Numbered from the stretch's first letter, positions 37,976-51,197 are shown. The stretch: DNA of 64,000 bases from Plumapathes pennacea (GCA_964036295.1 OZ038470.1:7593078-7657077), one strand, 5' to 3'. A program made the numbers and translations. Notes: a model not told the origin generated them from the letters alone.

Positions 37976-40900
37976 GCCGAAAATAAGACCTCGACTGCAC
38001 TACAAGAGCTAACATTTTTTGAATTTCTACTGAAATCTAGGTTACAGGAAACTTGTAAATAATACGATGGATTGGGTTTTCTCTAAATAAAATATAGATG
38101 CATATGCCAGGTTCTCCTTATGCCACATTCGATAACTAGAGCAGTTTGTTGTTTCCCTGACGGCGGTTTGTCGAGTTATGGGCGAGGATAAGTACTGCAG
38201 ATTAATGTTTGTAGTTAGATGTTTAAATGGTACCGTCATCATAAGCCTTGAACCACAAAGAGTCACTTTACGTGATGTTAAACTTGGCTTCAAAAAATGT
38301 CATCGTGATATAAGGAATTTACGATTCAAAGGTTCATAGATAAATATGGCTTGCTGCAATCTACAGGAGGAAAGTTTTTATTGAATTGAAAGGAACTCAA
38401 AGGAAAAAATACGTTTTAGATTAGCAGATTGGTAACGCAATTGAAGAAAGAAAAACGTTTCTTGGCTAATAAGCTCGCCGGCTCTAAGAGCTTTCCGCTT
38501 CGATAGTAGGCTGTCAAAGTTTCAAAAACTGAAAGTAGTCTAAAAGCAGTCATGTGAAAATAGAAAAAAACTATAAATATAAAGGTCGTGACAGGCTCTT
38601 TGTAAAACTGAATTTAGAACAATTCTGAGAACTGGTCTAACTATTACAAATTAAAACTAAGTTGCCGCGGTAAAGCCAGTGAGCCGTTCATTAAACTTAC
38701 TTTTGTACGACCGAACAACTCCTGATAACCCTCTTTACTTCCGCTTAAAAGAGTGACTGACCTTGTTTAGAGGTGAACAATGGCAATTCTTAAATTCTAA
38801 GCCAAAGCTAAAACGCACAGAGAACAGACTTCATCTCTCAGGCGTCAGATTCCGCGTCTATGAACTTTTCTCTCTGCGGCATGCAAAGTATGCTGATCAA
38901 TAAACAAAAAAGAGAAAAACAAACAAGCTATTCCAGATTTCATTTAAAATTTTACTGAAGCAGGAAAAGTGCAGTAGCATTTATTTAAAAAAAAATGCAT
39001 CCCAAGCACTGTATGGTACAGCGTTCACTAAATTATATTGATCCACATAACACATCGATAAGTGACAACCAAACAACGCATATTCGGATAAATGCCGTCA
39101 AATAAAAAATCAAAACAAGGCTGTTTGCCTCCAACTATGAACAGTTCAAATGTTGACGAGCGATTCAGACGTTTACAGAGATCCGTAATGTATCGATACC
39201 GCCCGGTGTAATACGACCCAAGTCGCGTGTCTTGTCAACACTGGCCAGTACATATTTAGACAGATGGGCTGCGCCAGGATTTGAAAGTAAACGAACTAGA
39301 AGTCGAGTCCAAATCGGTCTCAAACTTCTATTATCAAACGGGACTACACCGTTTTCCAAAAGCGCTCTCAAGTTTGCCGCTGTCTTTGTGGTCAAGTTAT
39401 GTGACAAAAGCAACAGCGTTTCGCAAGTGACCGAACTGCCGATATTTTGAGGCCCAAGTTGTGCCCTATTGTCATTGAGAGGCCGACAACAGCTCCCAAG
39501 GCAAGTACTTGAAAGTAAGAGAGGCTTACTTATTTATACCAGTTCATAAACAGTAATTGCAGTAAATGAGTGAGTACGCTTAACAAATCGCGCTTACCTT
39601 TGCCGAGATGAACTTGACCAGTTCGTCTTGATCCACCGGGCCCGCTTAACTTGGAGTCACAATGTGTTGTGCGCCGCTTTCAGAGCTGTTCAGCCAATTT
39701 AAGTGGGCTGAGGGAAGCTTTACAGAGATCTCTAAGATTTGGAAATATGATGTGAAAAGCCACGGTGCACAGCGGCTTTTTTTGCAATGGGAATTAAGAA
39801 GGCGGTGATATCGTTTGATGTTACGTGCGTAATTTCATCAGCACCGTTAAATCATTTTCGTCTTTGACATGGGAGAAGCGGTCAGTCGTGCCGCATCGCG
39901 TTAACAGCCTATTATCCAACCCAAATTACTTTTCAGAATCCGCAAGAAGAAAGCCGACGATAATTCAACACATCCTGCCCTAAAAAAAAGACCGTTCTGT
40001 GTCTTTTCATTTCGACTAAAGTACTCGCTCACCGCAAAGACGTTTATGAGTAAAGCGCACTGCTGGCTGCTTGCTGTGTGGACGAAATTCATTATTCACA
40101 ATTGAAAAATGTGTTCAGCTAATTGTCTGTAATAATAGAGGAGAAAACAATTCAGGAAAACAAACCGGTTTCATAAAGAAACTGGGCGGGCTATTTAGGA
40201 AACCCGCAAAATTGGCCCTGAAACTCAGAAACGAAGATGAATCTAGAACATTTATTTCAATACTGAGAAGTCTCGAATCCCACATAATCAGTTTTGTCAT
40301 AAACAGTTATATCCAGTTCATTAGTGATTTAATTTAGCGGCCACTTTTTCATATTTCCCGTAGGATAGACGCGAATTAAGAAATGCTAATGTTCGGAAAC
40401 GAGTCGCCTCAAATGAGAAACCCAAAGAAGTGTGACAACTTGTTAAAACTGTATTTGTTAATAACTGTGCTCGTCGTTTGTTTCACAAAGACTATTGTTT
40501 CTTTTGAGATAAAAAAGGCCTGCTCTCTAAGCAGACACCGGGAGAAAAATCAGGTGGCTAAACGCAAAGGACAAAACAAGAAATTTTACGGGTCACTCGA
40601 CTTGACTGCTTTTGTTTTGGAGCACAAAATCAATGAGAAAACCGCTGATGTCATGTTATAAAGTAGACCATTTGGCTCATGAAAGAGCCACTAATACTTT
40701 TACTCAATGGACAGAGCGTTTAACAAATTCTTGGCAAGAGATACTGAAACTCGTTAGTGAACGAAAACACTTGGATCTATGTTCCTGGGTGTGGAAGCGG
40801 TTTTAACCAGACGTTCCGTCTTTTTCCTGTTGCCTGTCCACGGAATTTGCTTCGAAAAAAAATTAAAACATTTAGAAAAGATGAATATAAGTTTTAGCTA

Positions 40901-41857
40901 TGAAATAAACGTCCTACATGACGACTTTTGTCAAGCCATCCAATTTGTTACTTTTTTCTCCGTAGCTGTTACTTCAAGAACTTTATTCGTTTTTCATTTT
41001 CAAACCATAAATTTTGAATATTCTGTTTTCGTGTACGACAGACCAAAGAAAGTCAGAGCTAGAAAAAACAGTTTGGAAACACGAGAAGTGGAACTATAAT
41101 TTCCGAAATACTTAGTTCGTGCAAATATAGCTGCTGTCGGCGCCACTTATGACGGACGTTTTGTAATGAACTTCAATATATGAAATGAACTGGAGATATT
41201 ATGAGATTTTGATATTACAACCTGAAATGTAAACAAGAGCCGACACCTTTCCACACCTGCTTATTACTAGCCTAAAAGAAAGAGGAAAAGAAAAGAAACA
41301 TAGACGAGAAAAGCAGAAAAGAGCAATCTTGCTAATTAGTAACTGTCTTTGAGCGTCTCGTTTTGGATACCTTGTCATCACTTTTCTCCGCCCGCACTGT
41401 TCTGAACCCGAGAGAGCGGCTGATTTTTATCGCAATTATGGCAGAAGATCTTCCATAGTGGGAATCTGCTGGGTTTATTATGCCCACACGAGCGGCATCC
41501 TGGGTTAGATTTAGAACTGAATTAATGTGCGGTGTGCTAGTGTTCAAAAGCCGACACCCATCTGCCATGAGCATAATTCTTGTAATGGGCTGCAGTTATG
41601 TGCAACCACAAGGGTCATCTTGTCAGTCATATTCAACGTTCTAACAGTGATTAAACGCAACTAGTTTAGAACCTGCATTTTTAAAAGTTGTTTCACAAGC
41701 GCAGTCACAGCTTTGCGGAAAAAAAGTCTTTCTTCTTTCCAAGGTTATGCTCGGCAGGGCATCAGAGGTACGATTTAGGGAACTAGGTAATCGTGTCCTC
41801 CCAAAAGTAAGCCTTACTTTTGCGTTTTTCCTTACTTTTGATCACGGACCCCTCAAA

Positions 41858-42055
41858 CCTTACAAAAGTAAGGTTTTTCGCCAAAATTAAGGGGTCTCAA
41901 AAGGAGACAAGCCTTGATCTTACAAAGTAAGGTTTTTCACCAAAAGTAAGGGGTCTCAAAAGATGCCCGCCTTGATCTTACAACAGTAAGGTTTTTCACC
42001 AAAAAAGGGGGTCAAGAGACAAGTCTTGATCTTTCAAAAGGTTTTTCATGCTAGG
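41858..42055. repeat. About 60-bp tandem repeat, three to four copies
   Basis: The unit begins CTTACAAAAGTAAGGTTTTT, goes on to CACCAAAAGTAAGGGGTCTC and ends near GCCTTGAT. Copies start near 41859, 41919 and 41977, with a worn copy near 42030. Each contains the palindromic pair CTTAC...GTAAG. Confidence 0.8.
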
Positions 42056-42586
42056 CCTGAGGTTGACGCACAACTGTTCGAAGTGAACACTAACCGATTC
42101 ACTGTTAAACCTGAGTCATACTGTCCGTGTCACACGTGCAGGAAAACGGACGATAACACCGAGTAACTGCGGCACTGACGACCTTTGTCAAAATTTCATT
42201 TCGTTGTTCCTTTGTTCTTGTTTTGGCAAGGTCGGCCTCTGTTCGAAACTTCCTGTTCAGCCGACAGCAGGATTGAGAGAATTGAGAAACAAAAGAGAAG
42301 AAAAATGAAGGGAAACAGTTGATTTAATGATTTGGCAAACAGTAACTATAATAATTACAATTATTAGTTATTACTAAAGTTGCACCTGTTTTACTTATAC
42401 AACCATCATGGGTTTCTGTCTACAGTGCAGTAAATACATAGGATTAACTTGACAAGACCACTATAGTGTAGACATCTGGGGCCTTAAAATATCTTAGTAC
42501 AAGTGCAACACAATCATAATATTTTGTCAATGCATTTTCCATGTTACAAACTGGTTATGCTAACTATTGTGGCGGTGCTTTTCATT

Positions 42587-42607
42587 TTTATTTTTTATTT
42601 TTTTATT
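42587..42607 (-). terminator. TMBIM6 copy 1 poly(A) signals
   Basis: Three overlapping minus-strand AATAAA hexamers lie in an A-rich stretch 79-100 bases past the TGA at 42688-42686. Their position is normal for a short 3' UTR. Confidence 0.5.
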
Positions 42608-42685
42608 TTTTTTCAGTCTCTGCACAGCCCAACTGGCCTTTTGAAACGTGAATATAGAACATAACGTGCCGAATGTGCGCACAGC

Positions 42686-45600
42686 TCAGTTCTTCCTCTT
42701 CTTCGATTCCTGTGTAAAGAAAAAATGGAAAAAACAAACAACAATAAGCAACTTAAACACAACAACGAGAACGCAAACATTGCAGACTATCTACCCTAAA
42801 ACACTGCTAGCCCGTTCTCCGAAACTCACCTCACGATAAAACAAAAACAAAAACAAAGTGGGGAGCCCTCTCTGAGTGAAGTGGCACCCATCATCTTCAT
42901 CAGCGAAATGGCCTTTGTCATCATCTTGCTCTGATAAAGGCTGACACTCGCAATGCCAGCTGGGTTCAGTTGGAAGCCTGCTCGATTGTAGATCGATGCA
43001 GGCGAGCTAACACTACACTAGCTCATACAGGGTCAACCTGCTTTCACTGATCTCATCTGTTTACGGCTTTCTTTGCTCGGATTATTAAAGGGCTATGGGG
43101 TTCGTTTGAAATCTTTGCTCGTAGTTAAAAGTGGTGGATATTCGGATGACGTCAAATCCAGACATGAACCTCAGAACATGTTTCCATTTTTTTTTTTTTT
43201 TTTTTTTGGGTGGAAATAGGGTGTGTCAATGCGCGCGCATGTGCCAAGGCTGTATGCATGGACCTTGTACCGTCGGGACAGTACTACCGTATTGTTTTCT
43301 GACTTTCGTAACCATAAATATTGTTATAGTTATCGTTTATATATATACAGGCATCGCACGGCTTGATGTGGACTTGGGTAGCTCACGCGAAGCAATCCCC
43401 CAAATATGCGTAGAGAAAATGAAAAATGCACACAGCAACGCATATAGCCCAGTATAAGTTTTTTTGTTCGTGACTAATGCTGAGCAAACTCTTGAATTTT
43501 AAAGCTAAACGAACGACGGTATTTTGCAGATGACCGAGCGAGTAAAGTGAAGCACGTTTCAAAATGCTATGCGGAAGTGTTCGCATAAAATGAGTAGGCA
43601 GCTCTAGAAAATGCAGTATTTACGCAGAATTCAGTGTGCGTAAAGTGCGACGACTGAGTTCTAGGAGAATGAAGACAAAGACGACAAATAAAGTTCTTGC
43701 AGTATCACAAATGAACTGACCTTGTTCTGTGCCAGAATGATCATGATTCGACGGAAGATGTTCACAAAGTCCAAGAACAGATTCACAGAGTGCCTGTCAG
43801 TCAAAAAACAAACACGACAATGGAATGCTTTTAGTACTTAGCTGGATTGTCACGCCGTTTTATTGCGGTTCTGATGTATGAAGACCTGACTGCACTAGGG
43901 CTTGACAATTCACTAAATTAATCAATTGTCAGCAGAAGCAAGTTAGGATTGGTGAATTCAATCTATTCAGCACCACCTCAAAACAAAACTAAATACGCAA
44001 GGAAGTATTGGTGAGTTGTTCAACCCTTTTGCACAAGAGGGATCAGAGATAATTTCTCCTTTCAATACAAAATGGAAAATGGCAGGTGATCTCTTAATTG
44101 GATTCCAGCTGATCAAAACTATCAGTTGTCCTAACAATACATGCTACAGTACAGTACATGTATTCCGGGAAGCATTAGCCTCCTGCACAGCCATTTTTAG
44201 TCCAGGAGGCTAGGGGAGTTTGGGACAATTTATGTCTTGATATCAGGACTCAAGAAATTCACATAACACTTCCTGTCTGTAACAAGAGCACTGCATCCTC
44301 TATAAGGAAGGACTTACCAGATAAAGTCCTTGTCTCCACGGCGACATTTCTCCACAATCAGCTGGGTGTCATAGAGCACAAAGCCACAGAACAGCAAGAG
44401 TCCACCATACAGCTGAAGCTGTGATATAAAGACACAGAGATTGAAACACACAAACACACAACAAAGACATCTCAACAAAATATCCATTCGCTACCTGGAT
44501 GATGAACCTGGCTCCAATAAAGAGATTCACAAGCGACAACATCAGAAGAATAGACAGACCAGAGCCCAGTGTACCTAAGGAACAACAGCAATAATATTGA
44601 ACAGCAATTTTATTGGTCTGAATTTGACCATGGCTTGGTATTTGTGGTGTCCATGTGCTCATTAGTTTCTGTTGTAGGTGACTCCAACATGGCTGCAGTG
44701 TGTTCCGAATCTCTACAACCTAGTCTAAAATCCTCAATACCGTCAAGAGAAATATAGAAATGGCTTCAATAAAGAGATTCACAAGTGACAAGATCCGCAG
44801 GATAGACAGGCCAGAGCCCAGTGTACCTAAGGAACAACAGCGATGATATTGAACAGCAGTTTTATGTTGCATTTTTTGTTGCGTGCGCTTACCTCCAAGG
44901 TACAGGTAGGTCCTCTGTTCAGCCCACAGAGCACTGACAGTAAAACATCCAAACACCAGCACTGTGGCAAAGAAGGCTGTCACAATGATGCTGGGGAAGA
45001 AGATAAAAGTTGTCATAAAATGTGCCAGGTGCGTCATGCAGTAACATAAATGTTCTAAACCCCCTCCCCCTCCTTACTACAATATGTCAATTTTCAAAAT
45101 AAGCTCCCCCCCCTCTCTCCCCCCCCCCCCCCCCCCCCCCCATTTTCATGCTGTCAACTTTGAACACCAAAATTAGTAGAGAAACAAGACAAATGACATG
45201 CATTAGATGCTTGGTGATATATTTTCTAACTCTACATTTCCCACATCTATACATAACTTCATGTAGTATTTTGTTGACCAAAAATATGTAGTACCTCTTG
45301 TTGGTATCTCATCTTTTTAAATAAGACCCCACATTCTAATAAACCCTCTACAAGGTCAATTCTTAAATAAGCCCCCCGGGAGCTTATTAGAGCATTCGTG
45401 TAAGTCTGTTTGATGAGGATCTTGACAAAACTCACCTGGGGTCAACACGAATGACGGCATCCATCAAAGGCCCCAAACCCAGCCCTGCCACAGAGACAAA
45501 AGCAAAACATAGCTTAGAGATGAAACTACACAAAAAAGTAAAAATGTTAAAAATGTTAGACTAAAGAAAATGTATTTCTTACCAACAAAAAAGGCAAAGC

Positions 45601-48600
45601 CCATGAGGAAGCCTGTTGACAAAAGACAGATGTGAAGTAAATAATGACTAGTCCAGCATACATCCACATACTTTGTACTGTTTGGGAATGTGAGTCAATC
45701 TTGGTAATGGTACATCAAAAACAGGCAGTGTAAAGAGGCTCACTGTTCCATATATGAGAATGTACTTGGTGTCTTATCTTTAGAAATAAATTACTCCTTG
45801 TTAAAATCTTGGCTACCACAACAGGGCATTGCCAGCATTAAACTCTGGGTGGGAGTGTGCCACCTGGGATTGAAAACCCTACTTACCCCATTTCAGACTA
45901 AAATTTGCAATTTTTGACCCTACAGTATTTCAGACCAAAATGTGTGATTTTCAATCATTTTCAGACCAAAATTTGTAAGTTATGACCCTATTTCAGACCA
46001 AAATTTGCAATTTTCGGCCCTATTTTAGACCAAATATCGAAATCTCCTATCCTAGGCTATTCGAGACCAAAGGCTCAAAATTGATACCCTATTTCAGACT
46101 AAAATGCTGAAAATGATACCCTTTGGGTCAGCACATACCTATGACTTATATATGGGAGTACACCCCCCCCCCCCCCCCTGGGTGTGAACAGTGGATCAAC
46201 ACTACTACAACACTACAACTGTCGACACTTTAATGTATTAACCCTTTCATCACTCCTGAGCTCATAATACAAATTCTCCTAACCATTCAGGAAGAAAATG
46301 TATGAGCAATGTACTGAGAATTGATAGGCCAATCAACTTTTATCTTGAAGCAAACTACATGTATCAAGTAGCAAATTCTCCATACTGTATGATAAATCTC
46401 TGGTGAGAGACTGAAGGAGAAAATTGAAGTTGATCACTCAGGAGTGAAAGGGTTAAATGTTGCACAGTATTGACTGCACTGAATGACGACAAGAGTAATA
46501 GAAACCTGCTGCTGTTACTGACAATAAGTCATAACAATATTTATTCTGAATGCCTCTACATGAAAGTATGTTCCTTTGGATCTACTCACCCAATCTCTTG
46601 GTTTGGTTTTTGCCATCACGTGGGGTAAACACCAATGCAAGCAACAGGCCAATGGAGGCCAAGCTTGACAAGAGGCCACCCTGACAGGTTGATAGAAATG
46701 AAAAACTAAGCACATCATGACATGCACCCCAGACAGTAGACTAGACACAGTCAGTAGTCAGATATCAGCCTTGGTTATCGTGCCAACCTAGCATGCAACC
46801 AATCTTTCACCTGGCCCATATGACCCCTGAACAATACATGGGTTCACACTAGTGGCCAAGTTTTTTTTCAAGTTGACTTGACTTTAGGTGAATGAAAAGT
46901 TCATATGAAATTTCTTCACCACTGCCAAATTGTTGGGATTCATCTACATAGCACTTCATGTCAGTCTCACACACCAGTCTCAAATTGCTTTGCTTGACAC
47001 CACTAAGTCGGCCTTACTGTAAATCCCCATGTTTAACTTGTAACGAACTTAGTGCCTTAGCAGTTGCACAGAGCTATGTCATTTCTCACCTGTTTTCAAC
47101 TGAAGGCATGCTACAGTGTAAGTGCAAGTTCATATATCATGTTTGTGCATTGTGTGTTGTTTTGTCATGCATGGTAGCTGCTTTAGTGTGATATTAACAC
47201 ACTTCTCATATTTCACTGGGGTTCTGCTAGTTCTAAATATTCCAGAATAGGAATATGGTAGCTCCCAAACAAACAAGTACATGTATGCATATTTTTCTAG
47301 CTAATCTTATTACGGAATAGTTCCAAATGAATCTAGTGTGAACCCAAGTGACATCAGTGCCAATATTGTGAAAGCTGGTGTCTGTCAAGGTACAATACTA
47401 TTAACACAGTATTTTTTCCAAGGTTTTGCTACTCTACCCACCTTCATGAAGTTGGTGAAAAGATGAACAGAAGCACCCAGTGCTGAGGAGATCATGGAGG
47501 CCGCCAAGCAGCTGTACACATTTTTCAGATGATGGCGAGTTGGCTGGTCTCTGGAGAATCAGTGGAAAGTGTTTAGGAACTATTGCAATGCAGAAAGTGG
47601 AACAAACCATGACACAAGCATTAGAAACTGGATATCATCAAGTTGGACTTTTCATTTTCTCACCAAACTATTCTGTCATATTATCGAATGTACTTCTAAG
47701 CTTATCTCAGCTACAGTACAAGAAAAACAAAAATACTACAAATTTGAAGCCAACCTTCTGGTTATGAAGAGTGGTTTTTCCAACAGATAAAAGTTTGGTA
47801 ATCTCATCAATCATAATCATGAACGAGGCTGAAAAGATGTTGGTTCAAGATAAAAGAATAAAAAAGTTTGTTTTGGTCTACAGCATTTGGCATCATTGCA
47901 AGCATGTCTAATGGCCAAACAGACTCCAAAGTCAAGACAACTCAATCCAAGTTTTCGACTGTACTGTATGCAAGATCAGTGATTTGGACAAACTTCAGTT
48001 GAGTTGGCTCGACTTGGAAGTCTGTTTGGCCAGGGCTTTAGATTCAATGCATAAACGCTTTCATTGTTGGTTTGATGTCCTTGTAAAATCGAGCCACACT
48101 CTTATCTTCCATAACTACAGTATATATACCAAAAACATGATTAGAATTTGTTTTATATCACTGGCTGTGAGAACAAACCCTATGTATTCATAATTGTTGT
48201 GAAATTGGTGATGTTTAACAAAGCAATAAAACACTGTTTGATTAACAGTTATTACTATACTTACAGACAAATAATAACCATGCTACTGTATACTGTATAG
48301 CATGGAGAAATTGGCATTTTATACAATAAGCTTGCTCAGATGAAAGCTGATTCAATAATAATTAAATAATGTTGAATAAATGAATAATATTGTGGGAATA
48401 ATAACTCAGAAGAGACTTGAGTAAAGGGGTTGAATAAAACTGAGCAACTGTTCTTCAGTTGATAAAGTTTGAGATCCTCTGAAGATTTGGAACTAAGAAT
48501 TATTTTGACAGTGATTCTGAACAAAACCAAAATTTTGTAGATAACAGAGTGCAGACCCCATGAGAACTACTACAGTAGTTTTATTTGCTTTAGCGTTGGG

Positions 48601-49847
48601 ATAAAACATGAGATTAATGTAGATAAGCTTCTAAGCTGTCCTTTCTAGGGATCAGCCATTAAAGAGATCCTCTCACGGTAGATGCTTTGTGTGCTCATGT
48701 TTATATTTACATCCGGAGCTCAACTTTCCTGAGGCGCCCACGATATGACTGATCGATGCGACTGTCCCAGCTTACCGTATTCAATACACTTTCTTAATTT
48801 GTGCTGATTCATTTTGTAATAAAATGCAGAAAATCATGAGAATCAGCATTTTCGTATGATACAAAATGGCAGCTGTCAGTCACTGGACGTGCCAAGCATC
48901 TATGGTGAGAGGGTCTCCTTATTCAGAGCTTTGACATTAATGCACTATCTGCTAGATTCAGAAAGCAAGTCAGTTCTGTATCCATACTGTGAGGATTTTA
49001 ATGTTTTCTTTTTGTGGTACAAAGAGATATAATATTAAATGTTGTCTTGTCTCCCAAGTGAGAACTGACTGCTTAATCTGAAAAATTATACTGAAGTTGA
49101 TTTACCATCAGAAAAAACGAAATGATTGCTGTAATGCACTTGCCGTTAGTATCAGATCACCTTCAGTCATTTTATGGTTGACAGAGGATTCATATGGATG
49201 AAAATAAATTACCAAAGAAACAAAGAAATGCCGAGAATTCTTCACTTGCATTTAAAAGGTGTTTGTGCACGCCACACCTTTTCATACAGATATTAATTCA
49301 ACGCGACCAATACCATAAACGAAGTATAAAATATGAAAAGCGAATACCACTTCACCATGCATATTATTTTGCAATCACAAAACCGACAACAGGCGCGCGA
49401 CTGAACTAGTGAACATCATGCAACAGGCGATAAGCCAAAATCAGTTATTTTAAACAACGAAAGAGTCATTTTCTTCCGTTTACCTCAAACTTGAGGTTTA
49501 GACCTTCAATTTATAGTAAACAGCTTGTGATGCACTAAATTATCAGCTGCAACGCACTATATGCACCACAGTCCGCCAACCGCATGCGTTTCTAAGCTTT
49601 CTTCTTAATTCATGTCGATCTACAAATAAAGTCTGCATTAAGTTACTGCAAAAGCGAACTATGTTTGTTGTTAACCATGCATCAACTACTTTATGCTTGC
49701 CAACACAGAATAATTATTATCATAACCAAGGAAGGAATGAATTTAAAAATTCAAAACGCTGAGTTTTATCAAACTCTCTACTCACAGTTTCGAAAAGTCT
49801 TTCAGCGCCGAAAAAGAAATTGGTCTGTTTCCAAAGAGGGCATCCAT
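42686..49847 (-). CDS. TMBIM6: Bax inhibitor-1 (TMBIM6), complete, ten exons
   Basis: Coding exons in gene order: 49847-49786, 47550-47442, 46680-46590, 45612-45583, 45484-45436, 44990-44893, 44574-44495, 44418-44318, 43793-43721, 42709-42686. All have GT-AG borders and phases agree. The product is 238 residues; human TMBIM6 has 237. It starts [18 protein letters not shown] and ends with a short basic tail, ESKKRKN. Family marks are [62 protein letters not shown] and [20 protein letters not shown]. Both aspartates matching human D188 (YDTQL) and D213 (FLDF), the pH/calcium-sensing pair of the family, are present; the D209 position is Asn. TMBIM6 is a multi-pass ER membrane protein that leaks calcium and limits ER-stress death. 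Intron 6 holds a second exon-7-like sequence (44762-44826). Confidence 0.93.
44730..44826 (-). pseudogene. Extra exon-7-like sequence in TMBIM6 intron 6
   Basis: Reading from 44826 downward, this segment repeats exon 7 after the same acceptor (TTGTTCCTTAG): [19 protein letters not shown], then diverges after IEA where true exon 7 reads IGARFIIQ and a donor. The intron sequence on its upstream side is duplicated too (GGAACAACAGC.ATGATATTGAACAGCA). The original donor is gone. A weak GT seven codons later (ACG/GTATTG) would keep phase 0, so an alternative exon is possible, but a decaying duplicate is more likely. The corresponding intron of copy 2 lacks it. Confidence 0.65.
45119..45141. repeat. 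Poly(C) run
   Basis: More than 20 C residues in TMBIM6 intron 5, next to CCCCTCTCTC. Its exact length may be unreliable in the assembly. Confidence 0.85.
45846..46180. repeat. Degenerate repeat of CCCTATTTCAGACCAAAA units, in TMBIM6 intron 3
   Basis: About six copies of CCCTATTTCAGACCAAAATT plus GCAATTTT, with spacing near 35-45 bases. The block ends in a C run at 46162-46178. G-rich (GGGTGGGAGTGTGCC) and C-rich ends suggest a mobile or satellite-like unit. Confidence 0.7.
46242..46452. mobile_element. piggyBac-like MITE in TMBIM6 intron 3
   Basis: A 211-bp element with ends CCCTTTCATCACTCCTGAG and, reading back from the right, CCCTTTCACTCCTGAG. It is flanked on both sides by TTAA (46238-46241 and 46453-46456). 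TTAA target duplication with CCC-type termini fits piggyBac-mobilised elements. No coding capacity. Confidence 0.75.
47551..49785 (-). other. TMBIM6 intron 1
   Basis: A 2.2-kb intron between the donor at 49785 (CT/GTGAGTAG) and the acceptor at 47552-47551 (TTCTCCAG). The open frames inside show no domain. I see no nested gene or clear repeat. Confidence 0.7.
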
Positions 49848-50253
49848 GTTTTTCTGGTTTTCTTCTTTAGCGTAAACGCTGTGTACTTCGGACGAGAGCG
49901 ACAAATTAAATATGATGTCAACAAAATGGACGACCACAAATTACGTGCCGACTTCTCATTGGACTCGGGATAGTGCTTCGGAACTGTTCGGTAATCGCCG
50001 GAAACAAACCTCCGACCTCGTCCCCATGCCCACGCCCGCGTACATTCGTGCTTTTTCCGACTTTTTCCGTCGATTTAATTTCATACACTTTCTGTTTCTC
50101 GTAGTGTAAAAGGAGACCCTATTCTGGTGGGGCTCCCCGTATAGACTAGCATAGGAAATGCCCCTGTGCACGACATCATGCCAATATTGAAAAGCACAGT
50201 TTCTCAGAAAGCAAAAGGAAGGACAGAGCTGACAAACGCATCGCGCATGTTGG

Positions 50254-50261
50254 TGACGTCA
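50254..50261. promoter_or_regulatory. CRE/ATF site upstream of TMBIM6
   Basis: A perfect palindromic TGACGTCA lies 407 bases upstream of the TMBIM6 start codon, within GGTGACGTCATCAG. ATF/CREB and related bZIP factors bind this motif, some in the unfolded-protein response, which suits an ER-stress gene. Function is inference from one motif. Confidence 0.35.
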
Positions 50262-51100
50262 TCAGTCCGTCCGCTTGTTTATCTTGTTTAGAGTCACTGA
50301 GGTCAATACTTTAATTCAGAGATCACCAAAGCGCATTTGAATATATACCACATAGAACTTGCACTATATAAATGCATCATGATTAATACCCTTAGCTCTA
50401 AGGATATCTCCATGCGAGATGGTCCAGCAGTTACAGGTATGCCACAAAAACTATTCTAACTACATTGTAAGATACTGCTTGGCAGTATTAAGAATAAAAT
50501 AGTAATAAATGAAATGCCTAAATTTATTTAATAGAACCAAATTACTACCCGAGTTCGAGACGTCTGAAAATCAGGCTAACCGTTGGCCCGCCCGTCCTAA
50601 GTTTGATCAAATAAAGTCCAGTGAAGAAATCAATACCCGAGAATAGTAAACTAACGTAAAAACACACTAAAAGTGTATGACCGTCCTTATATAAAATTAC
50701 ATTAAAATGTACGGGGAAGAACTTGTATTGAACTCGGTTGGAAACAAAGGGTACGGACTCGCAAGAGAAGTCTAAAATGCAGAATGAAGTCAAATTATAC
50801 TCAGACTTGTTGCACGTTGTTCATCTATGAGGAATGACTCTTCCAAAACCAGGATTTCAAACAGCAGGTCGACCTCGCGAAAGAAGCTTTGCTTTCCGCT
50901 CGCTCCTTATACGGCTTATCAGTACGGCACAAAGCCTTGCACGATGTTGCAGACTAAATGTTCGCATATTTGTGGCGTTTCCAGGCCTTATGGCTATAAA
51001 CTTCAATTATATCGGGCCCGACAAGGGCTTTGTTTCATAGAATGTGTACTGTCCACATAAACTTGACAACACACACACATCATGTCTTGGTTCTCCGCTT

Positions 51101-51197
51101 TTCAACATTGAAATGGGAGGGGGGAGGGGGAGTGTTATTGCCGTGTGACAGGCACAAATCTTGTCTGTTGTCCCGACAATTTTGTCCAGGATTGTAG
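51101..51197. mobile_element. MITE fragment related to 3927-4163
   Basis: It contains CAACATTGAAATGGGAGGGG and ends ATTTTGTCCAGGATTGTAG. Both match the intron element of the TIR gene (CAACATTGAATGGAGGGG; TTTGTCCAAGATTGTAG). The other end is not recognised. Confidence 0.5.

Larger units (their letters stand above)
24228..42580. other. Gene-poor region upstream of FoxA
   Basis: About 18 kb without a supportable gene. Open frames are short and have no recognisable motif. It contains a CAA microsatellite (26409-26433), a 40-A run (29724-29763), a low-complexity purine/ACAGA tract (36770-37080), a roughly 80-bp duplication (37828-37975) and a 60-bp tandem repeat (41858-42055). MITE-type repeats are far rarer than in the two ends of the window. 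It probably holds FoxA regulatory elements, but none can be pinned down by eye. Confidence 0.6.
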
